Of a stretch of 64,000 nucleotides of DNA, positions 57,459 to 64,000 are shown in pieces; the first letter of the stretch is position 1, and the number at the start of each line of letters is the position of its first letter. Source of the DNA: Streptomyces lincolnensis (GTDB lineage: Bacteria > Actinomycetota > Actinomycetes > Streptomycetales > Streptomycetaceae); the NCBI RefSeq assembly GCF_001685355.1, contig NZ_CP016438.1:3596001-3660000 (forward strand). Reading direction: 5' to 3'. The translations under genes and the position numbers were made by a program. Below the pieces are notes generated by a model. It was not told the DNA's origin. It saw only the letters and a list, made by a program, of their open reading frames with translations, and ran no database searches.

Positions 57459-57710
57459 CTAGGGCTCCGCGGGGGCGTCGGACTCGCTGGTCAGGTGGGC
57501 GGCGTCGGCGAGCGGGGGTTCGCTGGTGAGGGGTTCGGCGTCCGGGAGGGGCGGTTCGCTGGTGAGGGGTGCCTCGGCGCAGGCGCCCTCCGCGCTGAAC
57601 ACGCAGTAGTGCACGTCGGATGCGGCGGACGGCTCCGCCTCGGACAGGGCGGAGGGGTCCGCCCAGGGTTTGGAGAGGGCCGGGAGCAGAAGGTGTGCCG
57701 ATGCGGCCAC
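57459..57710 (-). CDS. 83-residue protein with triple LTSE repeat, family not recognised
   Basis: Small protein beginning VAASAHLLLPALSKPWADP. A central segment has two cysteines close together (HYCVFSAEGAC, residues 34-44), and the C-terminal half repeats APLTSEPPLPDAE, PLTSEPPLADAA and HLTSESDAPAEP. It is very acidic, with no membrane segment and a non-classical N terminus. AAGGAGG five bases before the GTG and consistent G/C third positions support a real gene. It sits 48 bases upstream of malQ on the same strand and is divergent from an ECF sigma operon. The function is unknown; a precursor peptide or a regulatory protein are both possible. Confidence 0.7.
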   Translation of the reverse strand: MAASAHLLLPALSKPWADPSALSEAEPSAASDVHYCVFSAEGACAEAPLTSEPPLPDAEPLTSEPPLADAAHLTSESDAPAEP

Positions 57711-57821
57711 GGGGGCCTCCTTGTTCGAGTACGGCGGCCTACGGCCTGTCCGGCGGATCGCGCGGGGCAGGCCCTTGCGGGTTGTCGGAGCCCTACCCAG
57801 CGCGCGCGACGGCAGACGTAT

Positions 57822-57846
57822 GGAACTGAACAACGTGCCCCTCGTC
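57822..57846 (+). promoter_or_regulatory. ECF-type promoter of the sigma/anti-sigma/ABC operon
   Basis: GGAAC (57822-57826), 16 bases, then CGTC (57843-57846) is a near-perfect match to the ECF consensus GGAAC-N16-CGTC. It is 119 bases upstream of the ECF gene it faces, consistent with autoregulation. Confidence 0.7.
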
Positions 57847-57964
57847 ACATTTTGTCCCGCCGCGGTCTCTCCAGACTGGGGCATACGGGACGCGGCAGCC
57901 ACTCCCGCCGGTGGTCGTCCGGAGTACGCGAACCGGGTGGTCCGAGGCCGTCGATAGAGGGGGT

Positions 57965-58588
57965 GTGAGACTGTTCCGCCCCATGGGGGGCCACCGGGAG
58001 AAGGACGCGGCGGACGCCGGGGGCTCCGACGCGGCGCTGTTGCGGGCCGTCGCGGGCGGCGACTCGGCGGCGATGGCGGCGCTGTACGACCGGCACGCGG
58101 GGTGGCTGCACGCGCGGCTGACCCGGCGCTGTGCGGACGCCGAGGTCGTGCGTGAGGTGCTCCAGGACACCTTCGTGACCGTGTGGCGGTCGGCGGCCGG
58201 GCATCACGGCGAGGAGGCCGGCGGCTGGCTGTGGACGATCGCCGCGCGGCGCCTGGTCGACGCGCGGCGGGCCCACGAGCGCGCCACGCGGCTCCGGGCG
58301 GCGCCCATGGAGGAGGAGCACGCCCCGGCACCGGCCGCGCCCTCGGCCGAGGACCGGGTGCTGGCCGGACTGGAGTACGGCGATGTCGGCACCGCCCTGG
58401 ACCGGATCTCGCCGGAGCTGCGCGAGGTGCTGCGCGCGACGGTCGTCGACGGGCTGACCACCCGCGAGGCGGCCCGGCTGCTCGGCATCCCCGAGGGCAC
58501 CGTCAAGTCCCGCGCCCTGCGCGCCCGCGCCGAACTGCGCGCCGCCCTGGCCCAGTTGAACCCGTCCCCGCTGGGAGGCCCGGCATGA
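57965..58588 (+). CDS. ECF RNA polymerase sigma factor
   Basis: 207-residue ECF sigma factor. Region 2 is LYDRHAGWLHARLTRRCADAEVVREVLQDTFVTVWRSAAGH and region 4 is ISPELREVLRATVVDGLTTREAARLLGIPEGTVKSRALRARAEL. GTG 57965 is chosen because GAGGGGG lies just before it, though spacing is short; ATG 57983 is an alternative. Its stop codon overlaps the anti-sigma start (ATGA). Upstream is a GGAAC-N16-CGTC promoter. It is first of five genes ending in an ABC transporter, so it probably controls that transporter under envelope or redox stress. Confidence 0.88.
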   Translation: MRLFRPMGGHREKDAADAGGSDAALLRAVAGGDSAAMAALYDRHAGWLHARLTRRCADAEVVREVLQDTFVTVWRSAAGHHGEEAGGWLWTIAARRLVDARRAHERATRLRAAPMEEEHAPAPAAPSAEDRVLAGLEYGDVGTALDRISPELREVLRATVVDGLTTREAARLLGIPEGTVKSRALRARAELRAALAQLNPSPLGGPA

Positions 58589-59508
58589 CCGACTGGCACG
58601 CCCCCGACGACCTCGCCCTGCGCTACGCCGACGGCTCCCTCCCCGAGGCCGACGCCTGGTCCCTGGAGAAACACCTGGAGCACTGCACCTCCTGCGCGTC
58701 CCGTGTGTCGCGGGCGGTGCGCGGGACGACGGCGGGGGTGGTCCTGGCGGAGGTGAGGGAATCGGTGCTGGGGGCCGCGCCGGCTGCCGCCCGAGAATCG
58801 CTGCTGACGGCCGCGCGGACCGACGCCCGGGCCCTCACCCCGCCCAGGACCCACTCACCGGCGCTCATCCCTGCCCTCACCCCCCGTCTCGCCCGCATCC
58901 TCTGGGCCGCCGGTCCCGCCCTACGGGGTGCCTGGCTGTCGGCGGTGCTGATCGTGGCCGTCGGGGCCGTCGTGCTCGCGTACGGGGCCGGTTACGCGGG
59001 GGTGCGGCCCGTGCTGCTGGTGGTGGCCCCGGTCGTGCCGGTGGTCGGGGTGGCGTTGTCCTACGGGGCGTACGCCGACCCGCTGCACGAGATCACGGCG
59101 TCGACACCGTCCGCGGGGCTGCGGCTGGTGCTGGTGCGGACGGCGGCCGTCCTGGCGGTGAGCCTGCCGCCGCTGACGCTCGCCGGGGTGCTGGTGCCGT
59201 CGTCGGGGGCGCCGGGCGCGGCGGCCTGGCTGCTGCCGGGGCTCGCGCTGACGCTGGCCTCGCTGGCCCTGGCCGGGTACGTCGGCTGCCCGGCGGCGAC
59301 GGCCGTGACGGGCGGCGGCTGGCTGTGCGCCGTCCTCGCCCCGGCGCTCGCCGCTCCCGGCGACCGTCTCACGGCACGCCTGGCCGAACAGCTCTCCGCC
59401 TGTCTGGACGGCGCCCCGGCCCAGGGCGGCTGGGCGGCGGCGGCCGTCCTGAGCGCCGTGGCCCTGGCCGTACGCCGGCCCGCCTACGACCACCTGGGCA
59501 GGCCGTGA
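58585..59508 (+). CDS. Zinc-binding (ZAS) membrane anti-sigma factor
   Basis: 307-residue protein. The N-terminal cytoplasmic domain has the ZAS/zf-HC2 motif in LEKHLEHCTSCASRV (HxxxCxxC, residues 31-37), which binds and inhibits ECF factors. The remaining sequence holds about six hydrophobic segments from residue 105 on (WLSAVLIVAVGAVVLAYGAGY, RPVLLVVAPVVPVVGVALSYGAY and others), so it is multi-pass rather than single-pass. Start ATG overlaps the sigma stop (ATGA). Stoichiometric coupling with the sigma factor is expected. Confidence 0.88.
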   Translation: MTDWHAPDDLALRYADGSLPEADAWSLEKHLEHCTSCASRVSRAVRGTTAGVVLAEVRESVLGAAPAAARESLLTAARTDARALTPPRTHSPALIPALTPRLARILWAAGPALRGAWLSAVLIVAVGAVVLAYGAGYAGVRPVLLVVAPVVPVVGVALSYGAYADPLHEITASTPSAGLRLVLVRTAAVLAVSLPPLTLAGVLVPSSGAPGAAAWLLPGLALTLASLALAGYVGCPAATAVTGGGWLCAVLAPALAAPGDRLTARLAEQLSACLDGAPAQGGWAAAAVLSAVALAVRRPAYDHLGRP

Positions 59509-59555
59509 GCGCCTCCGTGCCGCCCGTCTCCCTCCCACCCACCTCTGGAGAACCG

Positions 59556-60329
59556 TTGAGCACGATACGAGTGGCCGGGCTGCGCGTCCGGCACCGCAGA
59601 ACCGTCGCCCTGGACTCGGTGGACCTCGACCTCGGCCCGGGGGTGCACGGCCTGCTCGGTCCGAACGGCGCGGGCAAGACCTCGCTGATCCGGGTCCTGG
59701 CCACGGTCGCCGCGCCGAGCGGCGGCCGGGTGGAGCTGCTCGGGGACGACGTGCAGGACCGCCGGCACAGGTCGGCCGTACGGCGGCGGCTGGGGTATCT
59801 GCCGCAGGAGTTCGGCTACTACCCGGGGTTCACGGTGCGGGAGTTCGTCGCGTACGTGGCCTGGCTGAAGGAGATGCCCGCCGCCGAGACCCCGGCCGCC
59901 GTGGAGCGGGCCGTGGCCCGGGTCGGTCTCGCCGACCGTGTCGACGCGAAGGTGCGGACGCTGTCGGGGGGCATGGTCCGCCGGGTCGGCATCGCCCAGG
60001 CCATCGTCAACGAGCCCGACGTGCTGCTGCTCGACGAGCCGACGGCGGGGCTCGACCCGGAGCAGCGCGTGGAGTTCCGCACGCTGCTGCGGGAGCTGGG
60101 CACCGCGTCCACGGTCGTCGTCTCCACCCACCTGGTGGAGGACGTGGCCGCGGCCTGCACGGAGGTCACGCTGGTCGAGTCGGGCCGGATCGCCTACCGC
60201 GGCACGCCCCGGGCCCTCGCCGAGCTGGGCGAGTCGGCGGACGGCGTCGGCGACAACCCGATCGAGCGCGGCTACACGGCTGCCCTGCGCACCCACCGCG
60301 CGGCAGCCCTGGAAGGGGCCACGCGATGA
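59556..60329 (+). CDS. ABC transporter ATP-binding protein (ABC-2 type)
   Basis: 257-residue ATPase. Walker A is GPNGAGKTS, Q-loop YLPQEFG, signature TLSGGMVRRVGIA, Walker B DVLLLDEPTAGLD and H-loop VVSTHL, all intact. The start is probably TTG 59556 (CTGGAG six bases before); a GTG at 59505 overlapping the anti-sigma stop (GTGA) would add 17 residues and cannot be excluded. Its stop overlaps the next gene's ATG (ATGA). With the two membrane proteins downstream it forms an exporter of the bacitracin/antibiotic type or a membrane-stress system. Confidence 0.9.
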   Translation: MSTIRVAGLRVRHRRTVALDSVDLDLGPGVHGLLGPNGAGKTSLIRVLATVAAPSGGRVELLGDDVQDRRHRSAVRRRLGYLPQEFGYYPGFTVREFVAYVAWLKEMPAAETPAAVERAVARVGLADRVDAKVRTLSGGMVRRVGIAQAIVNEPDVLLLDEPTAGLDPEQRVEFRTLLRELGTASTVVVSTHLVEDVAAACTEVTLVESGRIAYRGTPRALAELGESADGVGDNPIERGYTAALRTHRAAALEGATR

Positions 60330-61672
60330 CCCTCGTGGCCGAGCGACCCCACGCGCCCCGTCCCGGGGATTCCCGGCACCCGCTGCGCGCCGAGGTGGTG
60401 CGCGGCTTCGGCCCCTGGGCCGGTGCCGCCGTGCTGCTGACCCTCGCGGTGGCGTTGGCCGCCAACGCCCGCCAGTGGCAGGGCGGCTGGGCGGAGACCC
60501 GCGAGCAGCTGCACATCGCGGCCACCCTGCTCGGCGCCCCGCTGGCCCTGGCCGCGGGCTGCTGGCACGGCGGACGCGAGCGCAGGCGCCGTACCGAGGA
60601 ACTGATGGCGACGGCCGCGCGCGCCCCGCTCGCCCGGCTGCTGGCCTCCGCGCTGCCCCTGGTGCTGTGGGTGCTGGCCGGCTACGCGGTCGTGGTCGCC
60701 CTCGCCTGGCTCGCCACCTGGTACTGCTCCATGGGCGACAGCCCCTACCCGGTCGCCGTCCTCACGGACGCGGTCGTCCTGGCCTCCGCCGTCCTGGCGG
60801 GCCACGTCGTGGGACGGCTGGTGTCCTGGCGGCTGACGGCACCCCTGCTGGCGGTGGGGGCGTACGCCGTCCTCGGTGTGCTGTCGTACGACGGTCAGGA
60901 CGCGCTCGGTCATCTGTCGCCGGTGGTCGACGGGATGACCGACGACGTCCCGGTGTGGTGGCAGCCGGTGGCGATGGCGGTGTGGACGGGCGGCCTCGCC
61001 GTCGCCGCGCTCCTGGCCCACGCGGCCCACCGCCGCCGGTTCGCCGTGCTGCCGCTGGCCGCCGCGGCCGCCGCGGGCGCGCTGCTGGTGCAGACGGGCA
61101 ACGCCGGGCTGTGGCACACGAGCGCTGTGGCCGGCCGCCAGGTGTGCGACACCTCCACCACCCCGCAGATCTGCGTCAACGCCCGCTACGGAGATCTCCT
61201 GCCGCAGGTCACGGACGCCCTGTCCGGGCTCACCGGCCGGCTGGAGGGCGTACGGAATCTGCCGGTCCGGTTCGAGGACCTGCCCGGCGGATCGCGCCGG
61301 GACGAGGCCCAGCTGCCGATGCTCGCGCCGATCGGCCGGAGCGTCGTACGGGGTGAGCTCACCGAACCGCGGCGGTACGCGTGGGAGGCCGGGATGGCCC
61401 TGTACGGCCGGGCGTACTGCTCCGTCGAGGAGGACCGGCGCTGGGATCCGGTCGACAGCGCCGTGGAGCACCATCTGGCGCCCAGCCCGCAGGAGACGTA
61501 CTTCGACGAGCAGTTCGCCGAGGGGAGCGAGGCCGACCGGGCCCGGCTCAGGGACCGGCTCGCGGCCCGCGCCCGGCTGGAGGCGATGGGCGAGGAGGAG
61601 CGCCGGGCCTGGCTGTCGGAGTACTTCGCGACGGTGGACCGGTGCGACGCGCGGGGGGTGCCGACCCTGTGA
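60326..61672 (+). CDS. ABC-2-like membrane protein with long extracytoplasmic region
   Basis: 448-residue protein. About six hydrophobic segments occupy residues 30-265, then a soluble region of about 180 residues follows a last membrane segment (PLAAAAAAGALLVQTGNAG). That region begins with two cysteines (VCDTSTTPQICV), which would suit a disulfide outside the cell, and ends with charged helices (EADRARLRDRLAARARLEAMG). ATGA overlap with the ATPase gene supports its role as the transporter membrane subunit. I see no named family. Confidence 0.75.
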   Translation: MTLVAERPHAPRPGDSRHPLRAEVVRGFGPWAGAAVLLTLAVALAANARQWQGGWAETREQLHIAATLLGAPLALAAGCWHGGRERRRRTEELMATAARAPLARLLASALPLVLWVLAGYAVVVALAWLATWYCSMGDSPYPVAVLTDAVVLASAVLAGHVVGRLVSWRLTAPLLAVGAYAVLGVLSYDGQDALGHLSPVVDGMTDDVPVWWQPVAMAVWTGGLAVAALLAHAAHRRRFAVLPLAAAAAAGALLVQTGNAGLWHTSAVAGRQVCDTSTTPQICVNARYGDLLPQVTDALSGLTGRLEGVRNLPVRFEDLPGGSRRDEAQLPMLAPIGRSVVRGELTEPRRYAWEAGMALYGRAYCSVEEDRRWDPVDSAVEHHLAPSPQETYFDEQFAEGSEADRARLRDRLAARARLEAMGEEERRAWLSEYFATVDRCDARGVPTL

Positions 61673-62292
61673 CCGCTCTCCTCGGCGCGCGCGCCGCCAC
61701 CCCGCTCGGCGGCCCGCTCCTGTACGCCCGCTCGCGTGCCGTTCCGCGCGCCCTCGCCGTGCTCCTGGCTTCAGCCGGTCTCGCGGTGTGGGCGGCGCAC
61801 GGTCTGGACGCCTACGTGGATCCGTCGCGGCGGGTGCCGGTGGTGGCGCTGGCCCCGCTGTTCACGGCCGCGGTGATCGGGGCGAGCCTGTACACCGCCT
61901 CCGAGGAACTGGACCGTACGGCGGTGCGGCCCTGGTGGCGGCTGCGGGCCCTGCATCTGCTGGCCCTCACGGCGCTCACCGCGGGGCTGCTGTCCCTGGC
62001 GGTGCTGGGGCATCCGTCGGTGTTCGGTCCGCCCGCCATGGTCCGCAACACGCTCGGCACGACGGGGCTCACGGCCGCCGCGGCGGCCCTGCTCGGCGCC
62101 CGGCTGAGCTGGCTGCCGGCCTTCGCCTACGTCAGCGCGGTGTACGTGGGGGCGGCGAACGCGCACGGCCGGGCGGTCACCGTGTGGGCCTGGCCCTTGC
62201 AGTCGGACGGCGGGGCGGGCGCGTGGGCGGCGGCTCTGGCGGCCTTCGCGGTGGGCGGCGCGCTGTATGTGGTGCGGGGGGCGCGGGCCTGA
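61669..62292 (+). CDS. Second membrane subunit of the ECF-controlled ABC transporter
   Basis: 207-residue protein with about six hydrophobic segments (ALAVLLASAGLAVWAAHG, VVALAPLFTAAVIGASLYTA, ALHLLALTALTAGLLSLAVLG and others). Its GTG overlaps the stop of the upstream membrane gene (GTGA), and it is last in the operon, followed by a hairpin. It is probably the smaller ABC-2 permease. The overall family is not recognised; the assignment rests on context. Confidence 0.7.
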   Translation: MTALLGARAATPLGGPLLYARSRAVPRALAVLLASAGLAVWAAHGLDAYVDPSRRVPVVALAPLFTAAVIGASLYTASEELDRTAVRPWWRLRALHLLALTALTAGLLSLAVLGHPSVFGPPAMVRNTLGTTGLTAAAAALLGARLSWLPAFAYVSAVYVGAANAHGRAVTVWAWPLQSDGGAGAWAAALAAFAVGGALYVVRGARA

Positions 62293-62305
62293 GGCGACGT
62301 GCGGG

Positions 62306-62337
62306 GAGGGGCTCCACGTACCGGACGTGGGCCCCTC
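62306..62337. terminator. Terminator after the ECF/ABC operon
   Basis: GAGGGGCTCCACGT (62306-62319) pairs with ACGTGGGCCCCTC (62325-62337) with one bulged base and a five-base loop, between the operon and the convergent HNH gene. Confidence 0.65.
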
Positions 62338-62388
62338 GACGGCACCGGGTGGGCGCGGGCGGCACCGGGTATGGGAAAGCCCGGAGTC

Positions 62389-62925
62389 TCAGGCGGAAAT
62401 GCCGTCGATCCGGGCCAGTGCGTCGTCCGCGCCGAACGGCTGCAAGTACGGCAACCAGCGCGGGTCCCTATGGCCGGTCCCGATGATGCGCCAGGCCAGG
62501 CCGGTGGGTGGGGCGGGTTTGTGGCGCAGCCGCCAGCCGATCTCGACGAGATGACGGTCGGCCTTGACGTGGTTGCAGCGACGGCACGAGGCGACGACGT
62601 TGTCCCAGACGTGCTTGCCCCCGCGGCTGCGCGGGATGACGTGGTCGACGCTGGTTGCGACGCCACCGCAGTACATGCACCGGCCCCCGTCTCGGGCGAA
62701 CAGCGCCCGTCGGGTCAGAGGAACGGGCCCCCGATAGGGAACCCGGACGAATCGCTTGAGCCGGACCACGCTGGGTGCGGGGACTGTGACGGTCGCGCTG
62801 TGCATGAAGGCGCCGGACTCCTCCAGGCACACGGCCTTGTTCTCGAGGACGAGGATGAGCGCGCGGCGAAGCGGTACGACGCCGAGTGGCTCGTACGACG
62901 CGTTGAGGACCAGGACATGCGGCAC
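62389..62925 (-). CDS. HNH endonuclease
   Basis: 178-residue protein of the widespread actinobacterial HNH family. The N-terminal half, beginning PHVLVLNASYEPLGVVPLRRAL, is the conserved leader domain. The HNH/zinc site is CMYCGG, SVDHVIPRSRGG and WDNVVASCRRCNHVKADR (about residues 95-140), giving four zinc cysteines and the catalytic histidine. GTG 62925 follows AAGGAGG, which decides against longer in-frame starts. Usually a housekeeping gene of unknown role; no methylase or toxin partner is adjacent. Confidence 0.92.
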   Translation of the reverse strand: MPHVLVLNASYEPLGVVPLRRALILVLENKAVCLEESGAFMHSATVTVPAPSVVRLKRFVRVPYRGPVPLTRRALFARDGGRCMYCGGVATSVDHVIPRSRGGKHVWDNVVASCRRCNHVKADRHLVEIGWRLRHKPAPPTGLAWRIIGTGHRDPRWLPYLQPFGADDALARIDGISA

Positions 62926-63266
62926 GGATGCCTCCTTGGGCGTCGGCGGCGCGTGGCTCGCGCCGGGACGATTCGTAGTCAGTCTCCCCTCAGGCCTGGT
63001 GGAAGCGCCACCATGTGCCGGTAACGGGCTGGGAGTGTTTTCGACCACATCTGGTTCATCCCCAGAATCATGGGCAGTTCATCCCACCCTTACATCCCCA
63101 GGTGAGCGCAGTTTCTCCCTCGAACATCGCAACGATCCCCACACGATGCCCCGATAGTGTGGTGGGGCTGCCCTACCGGTGACCTTTTCGTGACCTTACG
63201 CGACCGACGTACGACCGACCGACGTACGACCTGTGGGGCGGACCGCCGCACCTGGAGGTACCTGCC
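62926..63266. other. Divergent promoter region between HNH and MscS genes
   Basis: 341 bases. It contains an AT-richer block around 63030-63130 and GATAGTGT at 63164-63171, a possible -10 region for the channel gene. A 15-bp tandem repeat lies at 63201-63230. No open frame with gene-like features is seen. Confidence 0.55.
63201..63230. repeat. 15-bp tandem repeat upstream of MscS gene
   Basis: CGACCGACGTACGAC is present twice in tandem (63201-63215, 63216-63230), ending 36 bases before the channel start codon. It may lie within the leader. Confidence 0.9.
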
Positions 63267-64000
63267 GTGTCCTTGTCCGCCGCCCTGCTGACCGCCGTGT
63301 CGCCGTCGCCTTCGCCGTCTCCCTCGGAGACGACGACTCCGGCCGTGCCGTCGCTCGACGACGCCCAGGAGAGCGCGACCAACGCCGCCAGCTGGGTCGA
63401 GCAGAACTGGTCGACGTGGCTCGCGATCAGCCTGCGGGTCCTGTTGATCCTGGTGATCGCGGCGGTGCTGAGAGTCGCGGTGCGGCGCGCGATCACCAAG
63501 CTGATAGACCGCATGAACCGCTCGGTGGGCGCGGGCGACGGCCCGGCCCTCGGCGGGCTGCTGGTGAACGTGGAGCGCCGCCGCCAGCGCTCCCAGGCGA
63601 TCGGCTCGGTCCTGCGCTCGGTGGCGTCCTTCCTGATCCTGGGCACCGCGGCCCTGATGGTCCTCGGCACCTTCCAGATCAACCTGGCCCCACTGCTGGC
63701 CTCGGCCGGTGTCGCGGGCGTGGCGATCGGTTTCGGCGCCCGGAACCTGGTGACGGACTTCCTCTCCGGCGTCTTCATGATCCTGGAGGACCAGTACGGC
63801 GTCGGCGACACCATCGACGCGGGCGTGGCCTCCGGTGAGGTCATCGAGGTGGGTCTGCGGGTGACCAAGCTGCGCGGCGACAACGGCGAGATCTGGTACG
63901 TCCGCAACGGCGAGGTCAAGCGCATCGGCAACCTCTCCCAGGGCTGGGCCACGGCCGGCGTCGACGTCACCGTCCGCTCCGACGAGGACCTCGACAAGGT
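63267..64000 (+). CDS. MscS-family mechanosensitive ion channel (3' end outside window)
   Basis: 244 residues are visible. The protein starts with a Ser/Pro-rich stretch (AVSPSPSPSPSETTTP), then membrane segments at about residues 50-75 and 108-150. The pore-lining helix contains LLASAGVAGVAIGFGARNLVTDFLSG, the typical MscS TM3 with glycine/alanine packing, and continues into the beta domain with VGDTIDAG and VRNGEVKRIGNLS. GTG 63267 follows GGAGG. It would release osmolytes on hypo-osmotic shock. Confidence 0.93.
   Translation, partial: MSLSAALLTAVSPSPSPSPSETTTPAVPSLDDAQESATNAASWVEQNWSTWLAISLRVLLILVIAAVLRVAVRRAITKLIDRMNRSVGAGDGPALGGLLVNVERRRQRSQAIGSVLRSVASFLILGTAALMVLGTFQINLAPLLASAGVAGVAIGFGARNLVTDFLSGVFMILEDQYGVGDTIDAGVASGEVIEVGLRVTKLRGDNGEIWYVRNGEVKRIGNLSQGWATAGVDVTVRSDEDLDK

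Noticed and set aside
57459..57710. Graspetide or other RiPP precursor call
   Set aside because: The repeats are suggestive, but no ATP-grasp, cyclodehydratase, lanthionine synthase or dedicated protease is encoded nearby, so I kept it as unknown.
58585..59508. Longer version of the anti-sigma gene starting at 58183
   Set aside because: That extension overlaps the sigma factor gene out of frame; the ATGA overlap at 58585 gives the normal ZAS N terminus.

Overview
The window is one high-GC (about 70 percent) stretch with strong G/C bias at third codon positions, many GTG starts, ATGA and GTGA stop/start overlaps, a Nur-type nickel operator in front of an iron superoxide dismutase, ZAS anti-sigma factors, DUF397 remnants, a mycothiol-dependent reductase homologue and a Streptomyces-type intergenic repeat. 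This points to a Streptomyces chromosome. From memory only, the set rpiB, sodF, asd, pepN, malQ resembles the core region around SCO2620 to SCO2650 of S. coelicolor. No rRNA, tRNA, CRISPR array, prophage or large biosynthetic cluster was seen.

Layout. 0-9 kb: MacB-type ABC exporter (permease runs off the left edge), a membrane SpoIIE-type phosphatase, an Eis-type acetyltransferase, Nei-type DNA glycosylase, RpiB and an amino-acid permease. 8.6-15.8 kb: a large membrane Ser/Thr kinase with an expanded Pro-Gln microsatellite, an LPxTG cell-wall protein, a berberine-bridge-type flavoprotein, BioY and a second permease. 15.8-19.3 kb: a two-gene NLR-like signalling pair (NB-ARC/TPR receptor plus small helical partner carrying the same short motif) next to sodF. 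19.3-28 kb: a methyltransferase, a divergent sugar-phosphorylation locus (two FGGY kinases, a histidine phosphatase, a 2-hydroxyacid dehydrogenase), a zinc-ribbon protein, a GT2 glycosyltransferase and a DsbA-like reductase with an altered active site.

28-39 kb: aminopeptidase N copy 1, then a decaying accessory patch: an AbiEi-like protein with a nuclease-like C terminus, a tnpB-only IS200/IS605 element, a broken DUF397 gene and a broken luciferase-like monooxygenase. These are followed by tandemly duplicated serine hydrolases, a Tat metallophosphoesterase and a Nudix hydrolase. 39.7-48.5 kb: a secreted subtilisin-like protease, an ECF sigma factor with a membrane partner, aspartate-semialdehyde dehydrogenase and aminopeptidase N copy 2.

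48.5-64 kb: a regulatory stretch. A DMT exporter, a zinc-finger/ECF/SnoaL fusion sigma factor and an atypical SDR form one likely operon divergent from a MarR gene with a 14-bp palindrome between them. An FAD monooxygenase is divergent from a TetR gene with two inverted arrays of 14-bp operator repeats. Then come malQ with an unrecognised 83-residue repeat protein upstream, a five-gene ECF sigma / anti-sigma / ABC transporter operon preceded by a textbook ECF promoter, an HNH endonuclease and an MscS channel cut by the right edge.

The most promising system is the NLR-like pair at 15.8-18.4 kb. Its shared motif matches the logic of bacterial amyloid-signalling NLR/effector pairs.
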